A stretch of DNA of 64,000 nucleotides, taken from contig NZ_CP061538.1 in assembly GCF_014705945.2 (NCBI RefSeq), positions 1,736,001-1,800,000 of the forward strand. Reading direction: 5' to 3'. The notes beneath the pieces were generated by a model. It did not search any database. It saw nothing but the letters and a program-made list of their open reading frames with translations, and was not told the DNA's origin. How positions within the stretch are numbered: position 1 is the stretch's first letter; every line of letters starts with the position of its first letter. Shown here one piece after another: positions 64,000-64,000 of the stretch. The position numbers were made by a program, and so were the translations under genes. Source of the DNA: Rothia amarae. Its GTDB lineage: Bacteria > Actinomycetota > Actinomycetes > Actinomycetales > Micrococcaceae.

Positions 64000-64000
64000 T

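Overview
The window looks like a chromosome segment of a moderate-GC actinobacterium of the family Micrococcaceae, most like Rothia. This is inferred from the gene order frr / pyrH / tsf / rpsB with an M23 peptidase beside rpsB, from an Rpf-LysM protein, from an acyl-CoA carboxylase beta/epsilon pair next to birA, and from a SAM-IV riboswitch before metY. No 16S gene is present, so the genus is an inference.

Positions 1-48.6 kb are mostly ordinary core genome. From the left: a GlsB-like stress membrane protein (partial), a protein with four DivIVA-type repeats, cdsA, frr, a maltokinase-cap-like protein, pyrH, tsf and rpsB behind a long structured leader, and an M23 peptidase. Then come tRNA-Ile2(CAT), a GT4 glycosyltransferase, a holin-III/DUF3618 membrane protein, tRNA-Asn, dnaG, dgt and dusB. 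A small operon (HTH protein, membrane protein, alkyltransferase-like protein) is followed by stress genes (SDR, PRC-barrel/DUF2382), two GNATs, glyS, and the methionine operon metY-metX-esterase under a SAM-IV riboswitch. Next are an S9 oligopeptidase coupled to two tandem paralogues of unknown function, a hairpin-rich intergenic region, gatCAB, an Rpf-LysM cell-wall hydrolase behind a structured leader with a predicted pseudoknot, and ligA. A birA / PH-domain / adenylate cyclase / PP2C operon, accD-accE, a DUF885 peptidase, an oxidoreductase and a DAACS symporter complete this part.

From about 49 kb the window becomes a mosaic of acquired DNA. Three related IS5-type elements (one apparently intact, one with a frameshifted transposase, one internally deleted) surround a very AT-rich, frameshifted YeiH-type gene that looks Firmicute-derived. 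Beyond them lies a moderately AT-rich three-gene cluster: a 732-aa cytoplasmic-looking peptidoglycan hydrolase (PG-binding-like repeats, DUF1906, lysozyme-like C-terminus), a small membrane protein, and a Tat-exported M15-peptidase homologue lacking all three metal-ligand residues. This cluster is the best candidate for an undescribed system.

From 55.5 kb to the end the DNA is GC-rich and resembles corynebacterial mobile metal-resistance DNA: leaderless cmtR-cadD (cadmium/lead), resolvase genes and debris, a truncated GH15 gene, and a copper locus (DUF305 lipoprotein, CopB-type CPH ATPase, HMA chaperone, CopRS two-component system). A CsoR-type palindrome lies before the ATPase operon and a perfect CopR-type direct repeat before copR. 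The metal genes would act together: efflux by CadD and CopB, buffering by the HMA and DUF305 proteins, and sensing by CmtR, CopRS and a CsoR encoded elsewhere.
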